Assembly: GCF_000195595.1 (NCBI RefSeq)
Contig: NZ_GL882538.1
Location: 203,267-267,266 of the forward strand
Length of the DNA stretch: 64,000 bases
Direction of reading: 5' to 3'
Origin: Actinomyces sp. oral taxon 170 str. F0386
Lineage (GTDB): Bacteria > Actinomycetota > Actinomycetes > Actinomycetales > Actinomycetaceae
Part shown: positions 8,571-16,733 of the stretch, piece after piece
Numbering within the stretch: position 1 is the stretch's first letter
Layout of the letters: every line of letters starts with the position of its first letter
The notes under the pieces: model-generated
Seen by the model: the letters and a program-made list of their open reading frames with translations, nothing else
What the model was told of the DNA's origin: nothing
Databases searched by the model: none
Program-made: the position numbers and the translations under genes

Positions 8571-9227
8571 ATGACCACGCGTGCCCAGATCGCCTCCCTC
8601 GTCGACCACACCCTCCTCAAGCCCGAGGCCACTGCCACCCAGGTCGACGCGCTCGTCGTCGAGGCCGCCGCTCTGGGCGCCTACAGCGTGTGCGTCTCCC
8701 CGAGCCTTCTCCCGCTGGAGCTGCCCGATAACCTGCACCTGGCCACCGTTTGCGGATTCCCCTCCGGCGCCCATGCCACCTCCGTCAAGGCCGCTGAGGC
8801 CGCCGACGCCGTCGTCAAGGGGGCCGAGGAGATCGACATGGTTGTCAATCTTCGCCTCATCAAGGAGGATGACTTCGACGCCGTCGAAGCCGACATCCGC
8901 GGCGTGCGAGAGGCCTGCCGGGGCGCCGTCCTCAAGGTCATCATCGAGTCCGCCGCCCTCACCGATGGCGAGATCGTCGCCTCCTGCCGTGCCGCCGAGG
9001 CTGCCGGAGCCGACTTCGTCAAGACCTCCACCGGCTTCCACCCCGCCGGCGGCGCCTCCGCCCACGCCGTCGCCCTCATGCGCGCCACGGTCGGAGACCG
9101 TCTTGGCGTCAAGGCCTCCGGCGGCATCCGCACCGCTGCCGACGCCCTCGCTATGGTCGAGGCCGGTGCGAACCGCTTGGGCCTGTCCGCCTCCGCCGCC
9201 GTCCTTGAGGGGCTCTCAGTCGGTTGA
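8571..9227 (+). CDS. deoC: Deoxyribose-phosphate aldolase
   Basis: A 218-aa class I aldolase that cleaves 2-deoxyribose 5-phosphate to acetaldehyde and glyceraldehyde 3-phosphate. The Schiff-base lysine is Lys151 in FVKTSTGF, the second active-site lysine is Lys181 in VKASGGI, and Asp89 lies in EIDMVVN. Length is typical. ATG is preceded by GGAAGGA. It completes the deoxynucleoside catabolic route begun by cdd and deoA, although about 760 bp of lower-GC DNA separates it from them. Confidence 0.95.
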   Translation: MTTRAQIASLVDHTLLKPEATATQVDALVVEAAALGAYSVCVSPSLLPLELPDNLHLATVCGFPSGAHATSVKAAEAADAVVKGAEEIDMVVNLRLIKEDDFDAVEADIRGVREACRGAVLKVIIESAALTDGEIVASCRAAEAAGADFVKTSTGFHPAGGASAHAVALMRATVGDRLGVKASGGIRTAADALAMVEAGANRLGLSASAAVLEGLSVG

Positions 9228-9237
9228 GGTCGGGTGC

Positions 9238-9350
9238 GCACTGCACGAGCCCTGGGGTCTACTGGCCGGGGGTTGGCTGCACTGCACGTACTTCCGACGG
9301 TCGTGGAGTGCACCCATGTGTCCCTCATTGACAGCCAAGGGTCGTGGAGT
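9238..9350. repeat. 113-bp dyad-symmetric intergenic repeat
   Basis: The motif GCACTGCACG occurs at 9238-9247 and 9279-9288, and its near-complement GTCGTGGAGT at 9300-9309 and 9341-9350. Both same-strand pairs are 41 bp apart, and all four are symmetric about position 9294. By eye the two 51-bp arms match at roughly 31 positions as an inverted repeat. It fills the 252-bp gap between deoC and the metal transporter operon. It could be a regulatory dyad or a small interspersed element. Confidence 0.7.
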
Positions 9351-9442
9351 TCGGGCTGACGCCGCGACGATGGTCCTGCCCGTTCCTGAATGTGCCCACC
9401 GCGCCACCTGCCGGCGCGATCTGTCGAAGGATCGCCTTAACT

Positions 9443-9472
9443 TGCGAAGTTTCGGCTCCCCGAAACTATACT
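9443..9472 (+). promoter_or_regulatory. Promoter of metal ABC operon (leaderless)
   Basis: TTGCGA at 9443-9448 and TATACT at 9467-9472 are separated by 18 bp. The -10 hexamer ends 7 nt before the ATG at 9480 and no Shine-Dalgarno is present, so transcription should begin at or next to the start codon. This is the best-formed promoter in the window. Confidence 0.75.
9448..9467. promoter_or_regulatory. Palindromic operator candidate inside the promoter spacer
   Basis: Perfect 8-bp arms AGTTTCGG and CCGAAACT flank a CTCC centre, filling the space between the -35 and -10 elements of the metal importer promoter. A dimeric metalloregulator of the DtxR/MntR or Zur type bound here would block RNA polymerase; the identity of the regulator is not known. 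Confidence 0.7.
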
Positions 9473-9479
9473 CGATGCT

Positions 9480-10694
9480 ATGAGAACCATCCCCAGTACG
9501 GGTCGCCGCAGCGTCGCGGCGCTCGCCTGCCTCGCCCTGTCCGCTCCCGCCCTGGCAGCCTGTGGTCACAGCTCGACCTCCGCCGACGCCCCGGGAACGG
9601 TCAAGGCGGTCGCCTCCACCACCCAGATCTGCGACTACATCACCCAGCTCGCCACTGGCGATGCTGAGGGAGACGCCTCCAGCGACCTCTCCTTCGAGCG
9701 CACCGGTGCGGACGGCAAGACCCAGCATTTCGGTGCCGATTCCGCCAAGGCCACGTCCCACCTCAAGCTCACCTGCCTGTTGGCCCCCAACGCCTCGGCG
9801 CACGAGCACGACATGACCACGCCCCAGTCCAAGGCCCTGTCCGAGGCGGACCTCTTCTTCGTCTCCGGCGTCGACCTGGAGCACTTCCTCGACTCCGCCG
9901 TCGACTCCACCGGCTTCAAGGGCACCATGGTGGTCACCTCCGGTGTGGCCGGGGCTGCCGACGTCGATGATCTGAAAGCCCAGCAGAAGAAGGAGGAGTC
10001 CAAGCCCTACAAGGTCGACCGGGGCGGCGACAAGGTCGAGGTGGCCACGTGGCCCTTCCCTCCGGAGGAGGGTGAGAGTGAGCCGGAGTTCCGTTTCGAT
10101 CCTCACGTGTGGACCTCCCCGAAGAACGCCATCGTCCAGGTCACCAACATCGGTGCCGCCCTGGAGAAGGCCGCCCCCGACCAGGCCGGCGTCTTCCGCA
10201 ACCATGTGGACGCCTACGCCGCCAAGCTCAAGAAGCTCGACGAGTGGGCCGCCAGCTCTCTCGACTCGGTGCCCCAGGACAAGCGGGTCCTGTTCACCAG
10301 CCACGATGCCTTCGGCTACTTCAGCAACGAGTTTGGCGTGAAGTTCGAGGGTGCCGCTCTGTCCGACTTCAACTCTCAGCAGGACGCGACCGCGGACAAG
10401 ATCCGCCAGACCGCCGACAAGGTCAAGGCCTCCGGTGCCGTGGCCATCTTCGCCGAGAACTCCAATAACCCCAAGTCCATCGAGAAGGTCGCCGAGGTCG
10501 CCGGGGTCAAGGCCGTCATCGGTGACGAGGCCCTCTACGGCGACTCCCTAGGGGCCCCCGGCTCCGACGGCGAGACCTACATCGGCTCCATCCTCCACAA
10601 CGTCTCCAACCTCACCAAGGCGTGGGGCGGTACAGTAGCCGAGATTCCCACGGACCTCACCCGGTGGACCCCCAAGGCATCCGACGTCAAGTGA
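9480..10694 (+). CDS. Zinc/manganese ABC transporter substrate-binding lipoprotein
   Basis: A 404-aa cluster A-I metal-binding protein. A lipoprotein signal ends in LAAC (Cys28). Candidate metal ligands are His108 or His110 (SAHEHD), His209 (DPHVW), His275 (SHDAFGYF) and Asp355 (YGDSLG). A third histidine, where manganese-specific homologues usually have Glu, favours zinc, but manganese cannot be excluded. The protein is longer than usual because of inserts at about 61-95 and 160-205, the latter acidic and lysine-rich. It is the first gene of a four-gene operon and appears to be translated from a leaderless mRNA. Confidence 0.92.
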   Translation: MRTIPSTGRRSVAALACLALSAPALAACGHSSTSADAPGTVKAVASTTQICDYITQLATGDAEGDASSDLSFERTGADGKTQHFGADSAKATSHLKLTCLLAPNASAHEHDMTTPQSKALSEADLFFVSGVDLEHFLDSAVDSTGFKGTMVVTSGVAGAADVDDLKAQQKKEESKPYKVDRGGDKVEVATWPFPPEEGESEPEFRFDPHVWTSPKNAIVQVTNIGAALEKAAPDQAGVFRNHVDAYAAKLKKLDEWAASSLDSVPQDKRVLFTSHDAFGYFSNEFGVKFEGAALSDFNSQQDATADKIRQTADKVKASGAVAIFAENSNNPKSIEKVAEVAGVKAVIGDEALYGDSLGAPGSDGETYIGSILHNVSNLTKAWGGTVAEIPTDLTRWTPKASDVK

Positions 10695-10702
10695 GGCAGC
10701 AC

Positions 10703-11503
10703 ATGACAGAGCCCCACGATCCCGCACCCGCCTCGGCCAAGCCGGTCGTCACCCTGGAGGGCGCCTCCTTCTCCTACGGCACCGCCACGGTGCTCACCGG
10801 GGTCACCGGGCAGGTCCCAGCCGGACAGGCACTCGCCCTCGTCGGCCCCAACGGCTCGGGCAAGACCACCCTCATGCGGGCCCTGCTCGGCATGGTGGCT
10901 GTCAGCTCCGGGCGGGTGCGGGTCAACGGGGCGGTGCCGGGGAGGGCACCGCGCGGGTCCGTCGGATACGTTCCGCAGGTCAGCGACCTCGACCCCACCT
11001 TCCCCGTCACCGTGCGGGAGGTGGTCCAGATGGGCATGTACTCCCAGCTCGGCATCCTGCGGCGCCCCGGCGCCCAAACCCGTCGTCGGGCGCTGGACGC
11101 CCTCAAAAGCGTGGGGTTGGCCGACCGGGCCGAGCGACGCTTCGGAACCCTGTCCGGCGGCCAGCAGCAGCGCGTCCTCGTCGCCCGTTGCGTGGCCGCC
11201 CGCCCCCGTCTCATCCTCCTCGACGAGCCCTTTAACGGCCTGGACCAGCCAAACCGTGAAGCCCTGCTCTCCATCATCACCGACCTCAAGGAGCAGGGCA
11301 TCTCGCTGATCATCTCCACCCACGACCTCGTCCTGGCTCAGGAGACCTGCGAGCAGGCGGCACTCCTGGCAGGGCGGCAGATCGCCTTCGGGCCGCGTGA
11401 CGAGGTCCTCGTGGCCCGCTACATCGATGAGGCCTATGGCGGCCACGGCACCACCCGGTTGCTGGGCCTGCGATCTGGAGCAGGGGAGGGGGAGTCACAG
11501 TGA
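10703..11503 (+). CDS. Metal ABC transporter ATP-binding protein
   Basis: A 266-aa ATPase of the ZnuC/MntB family. Walker A GPNGSGKT is at 48-55, the signature is LSGGQQQRVLVARC and Walker B is RLILLDEPFNGLD. The ATG at 10703 is chosen because GTGAGG lies 6 nt upstream and the upstream in-frame extension overlaps the binding-protein gene without similarity. It lies 8 bp after the binding-protein stop and overlaps the first permease by 4 bp (GTGA). Confidence 0.94.
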   Translation: MTEPHDPAPASAKPVVTLEGASFSYGTATVLTGVTGQVPAGQALALVGPNGSGKTTLMRALLGMVAVSSGRVRVNGAVPGRAPRGSVGYVPQVSDLDPTFPVTVREVVQMGMYSQLGILRRPGAQTRRRALDALKSVGLADRAERRFGTLSGGQQQRVLVARCVAARPRLILLDEPFNGLDQPNREALLSIITDLKEQGISLIISTHDLVLAQETCEQAALLAGRQIAFGPRDEVLVARYIDEAYGGHGTTRLLGLRSGAGEGESQ

Positions 11504-12543
11504 ACGGTACGCTCTTCAGCCAGGTCCTCGAGCAGCTGCGCCTGGCAGCCCTCAATGTCCCCGGCCTCGCGCCCTTGGCCGATGCCCCCTTTCTCTTCCG
11601 GCCCCTGGTCATGGTGGTGCTTCTGGGCATCGTCGCCGGCGTCATCGGCGTCATCATCAACCTGCGCAGCGCCGAGTTCAGTGCGGAGGCCCTGGTCCAC
11701 GCCGTCTTCCCCGGGATCGTCGCCGGCGCCGTCTACTGGGGGATCAATGCGATCATCCCGGCCGCCTCCGTCGTCGCCGTTGCCGCGGCCCTGGTCCTGA
11801 CGCTCGTCTCTCACCGCGCGCGTCATAACGAGGCCTCCGAGGCCGGAACCGCCGTCGTCCTCACCAGCTTCTTCTCCATCGGGCTCATCCTGTCCCTGGC
11901 CAAGGGCGACATGTCCGGACAGCTTGAGGCCCTCATGTTTGGCCGTCTCCTGGAAGTCACCGATGAGCGCCTGGCTCAGGCGCTCATCGTGTGCACCGTC
12001 GCGCTCCTGCTCATCATGGCGACCTGGAAGGAGCAGGTCGCTTACGCCTTCGACCGCACCGGTGCCCGTGCTTCGGGTCTGCGTCTCCTCGCGCTCGACC
12101 TGGCCCTCAACACCGCCATCGCGGCCGCGGTCGTCTCGGCCTCGACGGCGGTGGGAACCCTCCTCGTCATCGGCTACCTCGTCATCCCAGGAACGACGGC
12201 GCGCATCCTCGCCTCCCGGGTGCGCTCCATGGTCGCGGTCGCGATCGCTGTCGGCGTGGGTGGCGGGTACCTCGGCATGCTGCTCATGGCCCTGCCCGAG
12301 ACCCTCGACAAGCCAATCTCCCCGCAGGCCGCCGTGGCCCTGGTGATGACCGCGATCCTCCTCCTCGCCGTCGGTGTCGCCGCCGCGCGCGAACGGCTTC
12401 GCGGGGCCATCCAGCGCGCTCGGTCGACACGGTCCGCAACGGTTCCGACGACCTCGAGGAACGCGGGCGCGGACAGCACCGCCGGTCGCGCTGTGGGATC
12501 GGAGAGCGCTGCGGCCCCGGCGGCTGAAAGGAGCCGGGTATGA
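11500..12543 (+). CDS. Metal ABC transporter permease 1 (ABC-3 family)
   Basis: A 347-aa ABC-3 family membrane protein with about eight to nine hydrophobic segments and a Ser/Thr/Ala-rich hydrophilic tail of about 50 residues. The N-terminal NLRSAEFSAEALVHAVFPGI is the family's conserved early loop. It starts at GTG overlapping the ATPase stop and ends with a 4-bp overlap to a second, different permease, so the channel is likely a heterodimer as in TroCD-type systems. Confidence 0.9.
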   Translation: MNGTLFSQVLEQLRLAALNVPGLAPLADAPFLFRPLVMVVLLGIVAGVIGVIINLRSAEFSAEALVHAVFPGIVAGAVYWGINAIIPAASVVAVAAALVLTLVSHRARHNEASEAGTAVVLTSFFSIGLILSLAKGDMSGQLEALMFGRLLEVTDERLAQALIVCTVALLLIMATWKEQVAYAFDRTGARASGLRLLALDLALNTAIAAAVVSASTAVGTLLVIGYLVIPGTTARILASRVRSMVAVAIAVGVGGGYLGMLLMALPETLDKPISPQAAVALVMTAILLLAVGVAAARERLRGAIQRARSTRSATVPTTSRNAGADSTAGRAVGSESAAAPAAERSRV

Positions 12544-13469
12544 GCATCGGGCTCGACATTCTCCTGCTGCCCATTATCGAGGTCGTCCTCATGGGGCTGC
12601 TGGCCGGGCTCGTGGGCGCGGTCGCACTGGTCCATCGCCGGATCTTCTTCACCGAGTCACTCACCCACGCGACCTTCCCGGGCGCGATCGTCGGCGTTGT
12701 CGTAGCCGCCTGGTCCTCGCAGGCGCTTCTTGGCCAGCGTGCCGACTTCACCCTCCTGTCCGCCCTGGTACTGGTGGGGGCCGCCCTCATGTGCCTGCCG
12801 ATGATCTGGCTCATGCGACGCCTCTCCCAGGTTCCCGGGGTCTCGTCCCAGTCGGCCGCCGGCGTCGTCCTCACCTTCGGCTTCGCCCTGGGCTACTTCC
12901 TCAACAAGTGGTTCTCCCCGCTGCCTCTCAAGGTGGACTCCTTCCTGGCCGGATCCGTGCTCAACGTCAGCCGCGTCGACGTCGTCGCCGTCGGCGTCGT
13001 CCTGGTGCTGACGGTGCTCGCGCTCATGGTTGCCGGGCGGTTCCTCATCTTCTACAGCTTCGACCCGTTGGGCTACCGCGCCAGTGGACTGCGCCCTGCC
13101 TGGGCCGAGGGGACCGTCATGCTCATGATCACCCTGACCATCGTCATGCTCGTTCCCGCTGTCGGCACGATCCTGCCCATCGCGCTCATCGCCGCGCCGG
13201 CGGCCGCGCTGGCACCGTGGACCTCCACCATGCGCCGGCTGCTCGTGGCGGCCCCGCTCCTCGGCGCTGCCACCGCCCTGGTGGGGCTGCTGGCCGCGGT
13301 GCGGCTGAGCCTGTCCGCGGGCGGCGTCATCGCCGTGGCCTCGGGGCTGGTGTACGTCATCTCCGCCGTCGCCCACTGGGTTGTGATGAGCAAGACCCGG
13401 GTGAGGATCCTGGAACGAGTCACGTCAGGAGGCGCGGCGCGAGCGCATGGCTCTCAGCTGGGTGAGTGA
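12540..13469 (+). CDS. Metal ABC transporter permease 2 (ABC-3 family)
   Basis: A 309-aa ABC-3 permease, the partner of the preceding protein. It has RIFFTESLTHATFPGAIVG, the second version of the conserved early loop, then repeated hydrophobic segments and a short basic tail. It is the last gene of the operon; its final 45 bp overlap the 3' end of the convergent DUF6157 gene. Confidence 0.9.
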   Translation: MSIGLDILLLPIIEVVLMGLLAGLVGAVALVHRRIFFTESLTHATFPGAIVGVVVAAWSSQALLGQRADFTLLSALVLVGAALMCLPMIWLMRRLSQVPGVSSQSAAGVVLTFGFALGYFLNKWFSPLPLKVDSFLAGSVLNVSRVDVVAVGVVLVLTVLALMVAGRFLIFYSFDPLGYRASGLRPAWAEGTVMLMITLTIVMLVPAVGTILPIALIAAPAAALAPWTSTMRRLLVAAPLLGAATALVGLLAAVRLSLSAGGVIAVASGLVYVISAVAHWVVMSKTRVRILERVTSGGAARAHGSQLGE

Positions 13470-13844
13470 GGAGTCCTCCGAAAGCTCCTGGTAGCGCGTC
13501 GAGCCGAGAGGGACCAGCGCCACCCGGCCCTGGCCGTCATGATGGAATCCCCAGCCGTAGCGCTTGGCCAGCGGTGAGGAGCGCAGACAGGCCTGGGGCT
13601 TGGCGAAGAAGGCCTCCCGCTGTGCGGTCCGCTCCGGGGGCTCGATGTTCTGACGGATGGCGTGCACCTCGAACAGCAGGTCGTCGGAGGTCAGCTCGTA
13701 GGGGCGCTCACTGAGGAGCCGGTACTGGAGGAGGGCGATCGTCGGGGGCCTGCTTGCCGGGCCAGCAGGAGGCACCTGCGCGCCCTGCGCCGGGCAGTCC
13801 TCGGCAACCTGGATGAATGTCTCAGTGTAGTTGGTGCTGCTCAT
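13425..13844 (-). CDS. DUF6157 family protein
   Basis: A 139-aa protein that I recognise as DUF6157: an opening NYTETFIQVAEDCPA, the central YELTSDDLLFEVHAIR and closing KRYGWGFHHDGQGRVAL are characteristic of this widespread uncharacterised family. It is probably cytoplasmic, with no signal or membrane segment. The start is the ATG at 13844, since the 65-residue upstream extension is low-complexity and unrelated. A TAGCGT hexamer ends 7 nt before this ATG and there is no Shine-Dalgarno, so it is probably leaderless. It is divergent from the AraC gene and overlaps the metal permease gene at its 3' end. Function is unknown. Confidence 0.85.
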   Translation of the reverse strand: MSSTNYTETFIQVAEDCPAQGAQVPPAGPASRPPTIALLQYRLLSERPYELTSDDLLFEVHAIRQNIEPPERTAQREAFFAKPQACLRSSPLAKRYGWGFHHDGQGRVALVPLGSTRYQELSEDSSLTQLRAMRSRRAS

Positions 13845-13851
13845 GGCCAGA

Positions 13852-13857
13852 ACGCTA
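13852..13857 (-). promoter_or_regulatory. -10 box of leaderless DUF6157 promoter
   Basis: On the minus strand TAGCGT lies 7 nt before the ATG at 13844, with no ribosome-binding site between. No clear -35 is seen. Confidence 0.5.
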
Positions 13858-13940
13858 AGGGGGCCGGCAGTGCTGGCATAGGAGAAAGGCGACAGGTGCG
13901 GTGGTGATCGCGACGGCCACGGCGAGGCACGGGCGCGTGC

Positions 13941-13946
13941 CACACT
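13941..13946 (+). promoter_or_regulatory. Possible -10 box of araC-type gene
   Basis: CACACT, preceded by TGC as in extended -10 elements, lies 7 nt before the ATG at 13954. It departs from TANNNT at the first base, so this is a weaker case than the others. Confidence 0.35.
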
Positions 13947-13953
13947 AGGGGCC

Positions 13954-14814
13954 ATGTCAGTCGATCTGGACTGTGATCCACGGGAGTCCCCGATCCGTCC
14001 ACAGGAGCGCACCGGGGTGCTGGCGCCGGATAACCTCACCCGCTACCACGCGCACTGGGTGACGCCCGATCCTGCGGTGGCCGACGTCGTCGACCAGTAC
14101 TGGCACGTCTCGTGGAACCTGGGTGACCGGAGCATCGACCAGCGGATCATTGATGCCCCGGCCGTGACCCTGACGGTGGAGGAGGGTGATGTGCCCGCGC
14201 CCCTGGTGATCACCGGAGTCCAGGCCCGCGCCTGGCGCCGCACGATCCACGGCCATGGGAGGGTGTTCGCCGTACGGCTGCGACCCGCGGGACTCGCCGT
14301 CCTCGGTGCGCTCTCGCCCCAGCGCCTGGCCAACACCACGCTCCCCCTGACCGAGGAGCTGGACGCTGGACTGCACGCACTTATGCGCAGGGTCGCGGCC
14401 CACCCCACGCCCCAGGCCCGCACTCAGGCCGCCGATGAGGCGATCCGGGCACGGCTGGCCGACCGTCCGCTCTCGGAGGGTGGACTCCTGGCCAACCGGG
14501 TGGTCGATGAGCTGCGCTCCCGGCTTCACCGGCGCACAGGCGACTCCCTGCCTGCGGCTCTGCACGTCAGCGAGCGCACGATCCAGCGCTGCCTGCGCGC
14601 CACCCTGGGACGCGGACCAAGATGGGTGGGGCACCGCATCAGGCTCCAGGAGGTGGTTCTGGCACTCACGGCGCGCCCTGACGCCGACCTTGCCACGATC
14701 GCCGCCGATCTCGGCTTCGCCGACCAGTCCCACCTGGCGGGCGCCTTCAGGGCCGCCTGCGGGATGAGCCCCAGCGCCTATCGGCGCAGCCTTGAGGTCC
14801 TCATCAACGGATGA
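13954..14814 (+). CDS. AraC-family transcriptional regulator
   Basis: A 286-aa regulator with a C-terminal AraC double helix-turn-helix (about 190-280), including TIAADLGFADQSHLAGAFRA and the closing GMSPSAYRR. The N-terminal half resembles the DUF6597 sensor found in many actinobacterial AraC proteins (VVDQYWHVSWNL, VFAVRLRPAG). It is divergent from DUF6157 with a gap of 109 bp, so it may control that gene. The ligand is unknown. A short 11-12 bp duplication (ATCAACGGATG) covers its stop codon. Confidence 0.9.
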   Translation: MSVDLDCDPRESPIRPQERTGVLAPDNLTRYHAHWVTPDPAVADVVDQYWHVSWNLGDRSIDQRIIDAPAVTLTVEEGDVPAPLVITGVQARAWRRTIHGHGRVFAVRLRPAGLAVLGALSPQRLANTTLPLTEELDAGLHALMRRVAAHPTPQARTQAADEAIRARLADRPLSEGGLLANRVVDELRSRLHRRTGDSLPAALHVSERTIQRCLRATLGRGPRWVGHRIRLQEVVLALTARPDADLATIAADLGFADQSHLAGAFRAACGMSPSAYRRSLEVLING

Positions 14815-14846
14815 TCAACGGGATGATGCGGTGGAGGGCTCTCGGC

Positions 14847-16583
14847 TCAGGCGGCGATCCCCAGGACGCCGTGCAGGTCGGCCTTGATGGTCTCCAGGCG
14901 CTCAGCCGCATCCCGACGAACCTCGCTCACCGGCCTGTCGCCCACCGGCAGGATGACCTCGCAGTAGCACTTGAGCTTGGGCTCGGTCCCGGAAGGACGC
15001 ACGACCACACGGTCATCCGAGGCCGTCACCCACACCAGGCCATTCGTGGGAGGCAGTGTGCCGCCGTTGCCGTCCGAGACGCCGTCGAGCAGGTCCACCG
15101 TTGTGGAGACCGGGGAGCCGGCGAGCTTGGCCGGGGCCCCGCCCGAGCGTAGGCGCTCCATGGTCTCGGCGATGATCCCAAGGTCCTCGACCCTCATGCT
15201 CAACGGGCTCGTGGCGTGCAGTCCGTGTTCGCGAGCCAGCCGGTCGAGCAGGTCCTGCAGCGTGCGCCCCTGCTGCTTGAGCACTGAGGTCAGCACCGCC
15301 AGCCTCACTGAGGCCGAGATGCCGTCCTTGTCCCGCACCGCTGCAGGGTCCACGCAGTACCCCAGTGCCTCCTCGTAGCCGAAGACCAGCCCCGGCTCCC
15401 GACTGATCCACTTGAAGCCCGTCAGGGTACGGCGGAACCCCAGCCCGTGGGACTGGGCGATTCGGCGCAGTAGGCGGGAGGAGACCACTGAGCACGCCAG
15501 GACCCCGTTGCCGGCAAAGGCGGCCAGCTCGGCGGCCTGCTCACCCAGGAGCGCACCGACCTCGTCACCGGTCAGCTGGCGCCAGCCGCCAGGGGAATCG
15601 CCGTCCGGGATCGCGGCCGAGCATCGATCGGCATCGGGGTCATTGGCGATCACCAGATCTGCCTCGACCTCCCGTGCCTTGGCAAGCGCCAGGTCCAGGG
15701 CTCCGGGCTCCTCAGGGTTGGGGAAGGTGACCGTCGGAAAGTCCGGGTCGGGCTCGAACTGCTCGGCCACCTCGACGACGTCAGTGAATCCGACCCGGGC
15801 AAGAACCTCACGGCAGGTGGCCCCGCCCACGCCGTGCATCGCCGTCAGCACGATCCTCACTGAAGTCGGGGCCTTCATCCGCGCTACCTGGGCAGTCCGC
15901 TCTATGTACTCCTCCTGGACGGCCGGGTCGACAGTCTCCCAGCCCGCCTGTGGACGCGGCACGGACTCGACCGGGCCGACAGCGTCGATCGCCGCCGCGA
16001 TCTGCGTGTCATAAGGGGGGACGATCTGAGCTCCCTGGCCCGAGTCCGTCACGGCCCGGCCGCCCAGGTAGACCTTGTAGCCGTTGTCCTGGGGCGGGTT
16101 GTGCGAGGCGGTCACCATCACCCCGGCGTCGGCCTCCAAGTGCCGCAGAGCAAAAGCAAGAACCGGGGTGGGGCAGTAGGACTCGAAGAGAATGGCTCGC
16201 CCACCCGCACCAGTGACCACAGCGGCCGTGTCGCGGGCGAACTGCTCGGAGTTATGACGGGCGTCGTAACCAATGACGACGCTGAAACCCTTGCCGAGGC
16301 GCTCCTTGAGGTAGGCCGACAATCCAGCCGCGGCTCGAATGACGACAACCCGGTTCATCCGGTTGGGGCCACCGCCCAGGCGGCCGCGCAACCCGGCCGT
16401 ACCGAAGGCGAGTGTGCCGCTGAAGGCATCGCTCAGGGCTGCCTGAGCCACTGCGGCCTGCTCACCGTGAGAGCGGGCCGCCGCCAGAAGCTCAGTGAGC
16501 TCTGCGCGAGTGGTGGGGTCCGGATCGTCGTGGATCCAGGCATTCACGGCGTCGTCGTCTACGTCTGTGTGGCCTCGGGTCAT
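14847..16583 (-). CDS. Phosphoglucomutase/phosphomannomutase
   Basis: A 578-aa alpha-D-phosphohexomutase that interconverts hexose 1- and 6-phosphates through a phosphoserine. The active serine is Ser160 in VMVTASHNPP, the magnesium loop is NDPDADRC near 316, the sugar loop is GYEEALGYCVDP and the C-terminal phosphate loop is RPSGTEPKLKCY. The length is that of the PgcA-like group, which often accepts both glucose and mannose phosphates, so the preferred sugar is open. A TACCGT box 7 nt before the ATG suggests leaderless expression. Confidence 0.93.
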   Translation of the reverse strand: MTRGHTDVDDDAVNAWIHDDPDPTTRAELTELLAAARSHGEQAAVAQAALSDAFSGTLAFGTAGLRGRLGGGPNRMNRVVVIRAAAGLSAYLKERLGKGFSVVIGYDARHNSEQFARDTAAVVTGAGGRAILFESYCPTPVLAFALRHLEADAGVMVTASHNPPQDNGYKVYLGGRAVTDSGQGAQIVPPYDTQIAAAIDAVGPVESVPRPQAGWETVDPAVQEEYIERTAQVARMKAPTSVRIVLTAMHGVGGATCREVLARVGFTDVVEVAEQFEPDPDFPTVTFPNPEEPGALDLALAKAREVEADLVIANDPDADRCSAAIPDGDSPGGWRQLTGDEVGALLGEQAAELAAFAGNGVLACSVVSSRLLRRIAQSHGLGFRRTLTGFKWISREPGLVFGYEEALGYCVDPAAVRDKDGISASVRLAVLTSVLKQQGRTLQDLLDRLAREHGLHATSPLSMRVEDLGIIAETMERLRSGGAPAKLAGSPVSTTVDLLDGVSDGNGGTLPPTNGLVWVTASDDRVVVRPSGTEPKLKCYCEVILPVGDRPVSEVRRDAAERLETIKADLHGVLGIAA

Positions 16584-16590
16584 ATCGGTG

Positions 16591-16596
16591 ACGGTA
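16591..16596 (-). promoter_or_regulatory. -10 box of leaderless phosphosugar mutase promoter
   Basis: TACCGT on the minus strand ends 7 nt before the ATG at 16583, with no Shine-Dalgarno in between. Confidence 0.5.
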
Positions 16597-16700
16597 CCGC
16601 GCTAAAAGTTCTGGAAGCGCTCACAATGACTCTCCTCACGGGTGTTTCCAGACACAGGAAGAATCCAGGTGAGATGTTCTCGGATCGCGCATGAAATAAG

Positions 16701-16733
16701 TAATTTCGAATTAAATTCGAATTATAATTCGAG
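16701..16733. promoter_or_regulatory. AT-rich island with three phased TTCGA(A) boxes
   Basis: In the 309-bp gap between the divergent mutase and dapE genes, the stretch 16691-16740 is very AT-rich against a GC-rich background. TTCGAA occurs at 16705-16710 and 16716-16721 and TTCGA at 16728-16732, so the boxes repeat every 11-12 bp, about one helical turn. This looks like a binding site for a cooperative protein or a nucleoid factor. The rest of the gap, apart from the two -10 boxes, shows nothing I can name. Confidence 0.5.

Noticed and set aside
16701-16733. Short repeats considered as a CRISPR array
   Set aside because: Boxes of 6 bp at 11-12 bp spacing cannot be repeats and spacers, and no cas genes are present.
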